7,768 nucleotides of DNA from Planctomycetota bacterium. GTDB lineage: Bacteria; Planctomycetota; Phycisphaerae; UBA1845; PWPN01. The stretch's first letter is position 1; every line of letters starts with the position of its first letter. Position numbers and translations under genes: made by a program. The notes under the pieces were generated by a model, which worked only from the letters and a program-made list of their open reading frames with translations, was not told where the DNA came from and did not search any database. The stretch is taken from assembly GCA_020346805.1 (NCBI GenBank), contig CP070790.1:4152062-4159829 (forward strand), given 5' to 3'. Positions 6,591-7,768 of this stretch are shown here, in pieces.

Positions 6591-6634
6591 TCTGGGATGC
6601 TTGTACGTGGCGTTTAGACACGGAGAAACAACTA

Positions 6635-6826
6635 ATGGGAATATTCTGGGACTTGATTCAGCAAAGTCAGATCAGTGATCAGCAGGATACTACCACCAGC
6701 CTGGAGGCTCGCGTCGGTACACTGGAAGAGGATCTTTATCAAACTCGCCAAACCCTTCATAATCTGGTGCTGCTGCTGGAAAATCACTTCGGCCGGGACA
6801 TCAACCAGAACGGTCGTATTGGTTGA
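6635..6826 (+). CDS. Small coiled-coil protein with a terminal calcium-loop-like motif
   Basis: A 63-residue, probably cytoplasmic protein with no signal or membrane segment. After an aromatic start (MGIFWDL) and a polar linker, residues 23-48 form a regular 3-4 heptad pattern: L23, V27, L30, L34, T37, L41, L44, L48. This is a clean coiled coil and predicts a dimer or a helix that docks on a partner. The last nine residues, D55-I-N57-Q-N59-G60-R-I62-G, match the first part of an EF-hand or dockerin-type calcium loop, but the protein stops before the final acidic ligand. GGAG lies nine bases before ATG 6635. I recall very similar small proteins starting MGFFWDL in Planctomycetota; no function is known to me. 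The gene converges on the cysteine-rich gene. Confidence 0.75.
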   Translation: MGIFWDLIQQSQISDQQDTTTSLEARVGTLEEDLYQTRQTLHNLVLLLENHFGRDINQNGRIG

Positions 6827-6877
6827 AAATGGTAGAATAGTGGCGTCCACCGTACGGAACGCTGTCGATTACCATTT
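6827..6877. terminator. Shared inverted repeat between convergent genes, possible bidirectional terminator
   Basis: AAATGGTA (6827-6834) begins on the base after the TGA of the coiled-coil gene, and TACCATTT (6870-6877) ends on the base before the stop codon of the cysteine-rich gene. The arms are exact complements. Inside are a small hairpin GTGG/CCAC (6840-6843 / 6847-6850) and the palindrome CCGTACGG (6850-6857). There is no long T-run, so termination strength is uncertain. Confidence 0.45.
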
Positions 6878-7537
6878 CTATTTGCAACAGTAGCGATGCT
6901 TCGGTGTGCGGTCCCTTTGAGCCATCACACATCCACCGCCGTGAGGTACTACGATGACGTCAACCTTGACTTTACGGGGGTTGCAGATCACGCCATCGGG
7001 CAGTTTGAATTTCACCGCTTTCTCGTAATTGATTTTACTACATCTGATCTTGGTGGCGCAATCTAGCGGTACTACAAACTGAACCGGCTTACAGTCTTTG
7101 TCCATGACCGGACGCATGTTTTCCAGCACCCGCACCACCAGGTCGTACTTCTTGCCGCATAGTGCGTTCCTGATCTCCACCTCGTACCAGACACAGATGG
7201 AATACTTCCCGCAGAAGCCGTATATGTCCGCCTGGAGTGTTGCGATCCTCGCCTTCGCGCACGGTCGGCACGGACTGCACATGCTTGGACAACACAGTTT
7301 CGGACCGCACGGTTTTGGACAGCACGGTTTCGGGCAGCAGGTTTTCGGACAACATGGTTTCGGACAACAATCGGCTGACCGCGTGGTGCTGGAACTGCTG
7401 CCTTGGCTGGGCTTACTGGGCTTACTGGCCTCCGGCTCTGCGCAAGGACATGGATACCATTCCGCGCCTGCCCCCACTGGTGGATGGACAGCCGATGCCA
7501 TTATCAGGATTGCGATACAATAGATGAATCTTCTCAT
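6878..7537 (-). CDS. Secreted cysteine-rich protein with CCPKP repeats
   Basis: A 219-residue protein with 27 cysteines. The start at ATG 7537 is set by a near-perfect Shine-Dalgarno, AAAGGAGG, six bases upstream; a longer frame to 7558 would bury that site. Residues 1-25 form a Sec signal (MRRFIYC, then a hydrophobic stretch, ending VGAGA). A Ser/Pro/Lys linker (about 33-55) leads into seven pentapeptide units at 57-91: four CCPKP/T, then CGPKL, CCPSM and CSPCR. The C-terminal part (about 96-219) looks like an extracellular beta domain (CVWYEVEIRN, YDLVVRVLEN, VQFVVPLDC, VKFKLPDG, VKVDVIVVPHGG) with ten further cysteines and ends HRYCCK. I infer a disulfide-hardened or metal-binding envelope protein. 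No family is recognised. It has its own promoter and a leader of about 145 nt. Confidence 0.87.
   Translation of the reverse strand: MRRFIYCIAILIMASAVHPPVGAGAEWYPCPCAEPEASKPSKPSQGSSSSTTRSADCCPKPCCPKTCCPKPCCPKPCGPKLCCPSMCSPCRPCAKARIATLQADIYGFCGKYSICVWYEVEIRNALCGKKYDLVVRVLENMRPVMDKDCKPVQFVVPLDCATKIRCSKINYEKAVKFKLPDGVICNPRKVKVDVIVVPHGGGCVMAQRDRTPKHRYCCK
7265..7369 (-). repeat. 15-bp coding tandem repeat (CCPKP units)
   Basis: Seven in-frame 15-bp units encode residues 57-91 of the cysteine-rich protein. Units differ mostly at third codon positions (TGT/TGC, CCG/CCA, CCA/CCG), while the Cys-Cys-Pro-Lys pattern is kept in the first four. The last three units have drifted. The repeat keeps several other frames open here (for example 7098-7523 plus and 7089-7370 minus); these are shadows. 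Confidence 0.85.
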
Positions 7538-7690
7538 GATCCGCCTCCTTTCGCCCAAAACGTGGGTTGCACGACTGGGTCGATCATCCCCGAGATTCCA
7601 ATTTTACCGGCGGGTGAGCCTCGTCCCCTTTTCCAATTCCGAGACCCCTGCCCTTAGGCAGCCTATCTCTCCTACAGGCCACAGATTAAC

Positions 7691-7719
7691 ATTTTATTAG
7701 ACTCTCGTCTCGTAATCAA
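7691..7719 (-). promoter_or_regulatory. Candidate sigma70-type promoter for the cysteine-rich gene
   Basis: Minus-strand TTGATT (7714-7719) and TAAAAT (7691-7696) are separated by exactly 17 bp; they match consensus at four and five of six positions. Transcription would start near 7684 and give a leader of about 147 nt containing a small hairpin (CTGCC 7648-7652 / GGCAG 7657-7661). Confidence 0.5.
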
Positions 7720-7734
7720 GACGTTTTATCGTCT
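7706..7734. promoter_or_regulatory. Three alternating CGTCT/AGACG half-sites over the promoter
   Basis: CGTCT at 7706-7710, AGACG at 7719-7723 and CGTCT at 7730-7734 alternate in orientation, with starts 13 and 11 bp apart. They flank and touch the -35 hexamer of the cysteine-rich gene. This is where a repressor or activator would bind, but 5-bp half-sites are short enough to occur by chance. Confidence 0.35.
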
Positions 7735-7768
7735 ATCTTCCCGAAAATACCCATTTTCCGCCCTCGGA

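Noticed and set aside
7098..7523. Plus-strand 141-codon frame with FGQHGFGQHGFGQ repeats
   Set aside because: It is the antisense shadow of the CCPKP repeat; it has no signal or ribosome binding site, while the minus frame has both.
7538..7684. Riboswitch in the leader of the cysteine-rich gene
   Set aside because: Only one 5-bp hairpin is visible, and none of the riboswitch core sequences I know can be found.

Overview
The window looks like accessory or intergenic-rich chromosome from an uncultured Planctomycetota-type bacterium, possibly a Phycisphaerae relative. This placement rests on family recognition, not on a marker gene. The pointers are a membrane-embedded fused MFS/spermidine-synthase-like protein, a DUF6370-like cysteine lipoprotein, a 63-residue coiled-coil protein starting MGIFWDL, and many small exported proteins in separate transcription units. 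No rRNA, tRNA, CRISPR array, transposase or phage gene is visible.

Layout, left to right. Positions 1-1417 (minus) hold the N-terminal 472 residues of a polytopic fused MFS/spermidine-synthase-like protein that runs off the left edge. Its correct frame has no stop inside the window, and a 386-codon open frame at 174-1334 is only its shadow. A doubtful 88-codon ORF (1426-1692, plus) and an interspersed-type repeat with a 16-bp perfect palindrome (1751-1834) follow. Positions 1907-2938 (minus) encode a zinc-dependent medium-chain alcohol/polyol dehydrogenase with complete zinc sites. A 523-bp divergent gap (2939-3461) carries its promoter and a perfect 10-bp inverted repeat in front of a Tat-exported protein of unknown function (3462-4346, plus). 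Next come a 41-residue membrane or secreted micro-protein with an excellent ribosome binding site and promoter (4587-4712, minus), an alpha/beta-hydrolase with a probable lipoprotein signal (4853-5824, minus), and a DUF6370-like lipoprotein (6051-6398, minus). A small repeat cluster (6493-6590) precedes the coiled-coil protein (6635-6826, plus). This converges on a secreted cysteine-rich protein with CCPKP pentapeptide repeats (6878-7537, minus), and a 51-bp inverted repeat exactly fills the space between the two stop codons.

The genes do not form one pathway or operon: strands alternate, gaps are long, and several genes have their own candidate promoter. The shared theme is the cell envelope. 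One product is an integral membrane protein, five others carry export signals or an N-terminal hydrophobic segment (one Tat, two lipoproteins, one Sec-type cysteine-rich protein, one micro-protein), and only the dehydrogenase and the coiled-coil protein look cytoplasmic. I see no convincing multi-gene novel system. The most unusual items are the cysteine-rich repeat protein with its possible operator, the micro-protein, and the repeat cluster around 6493-6590.
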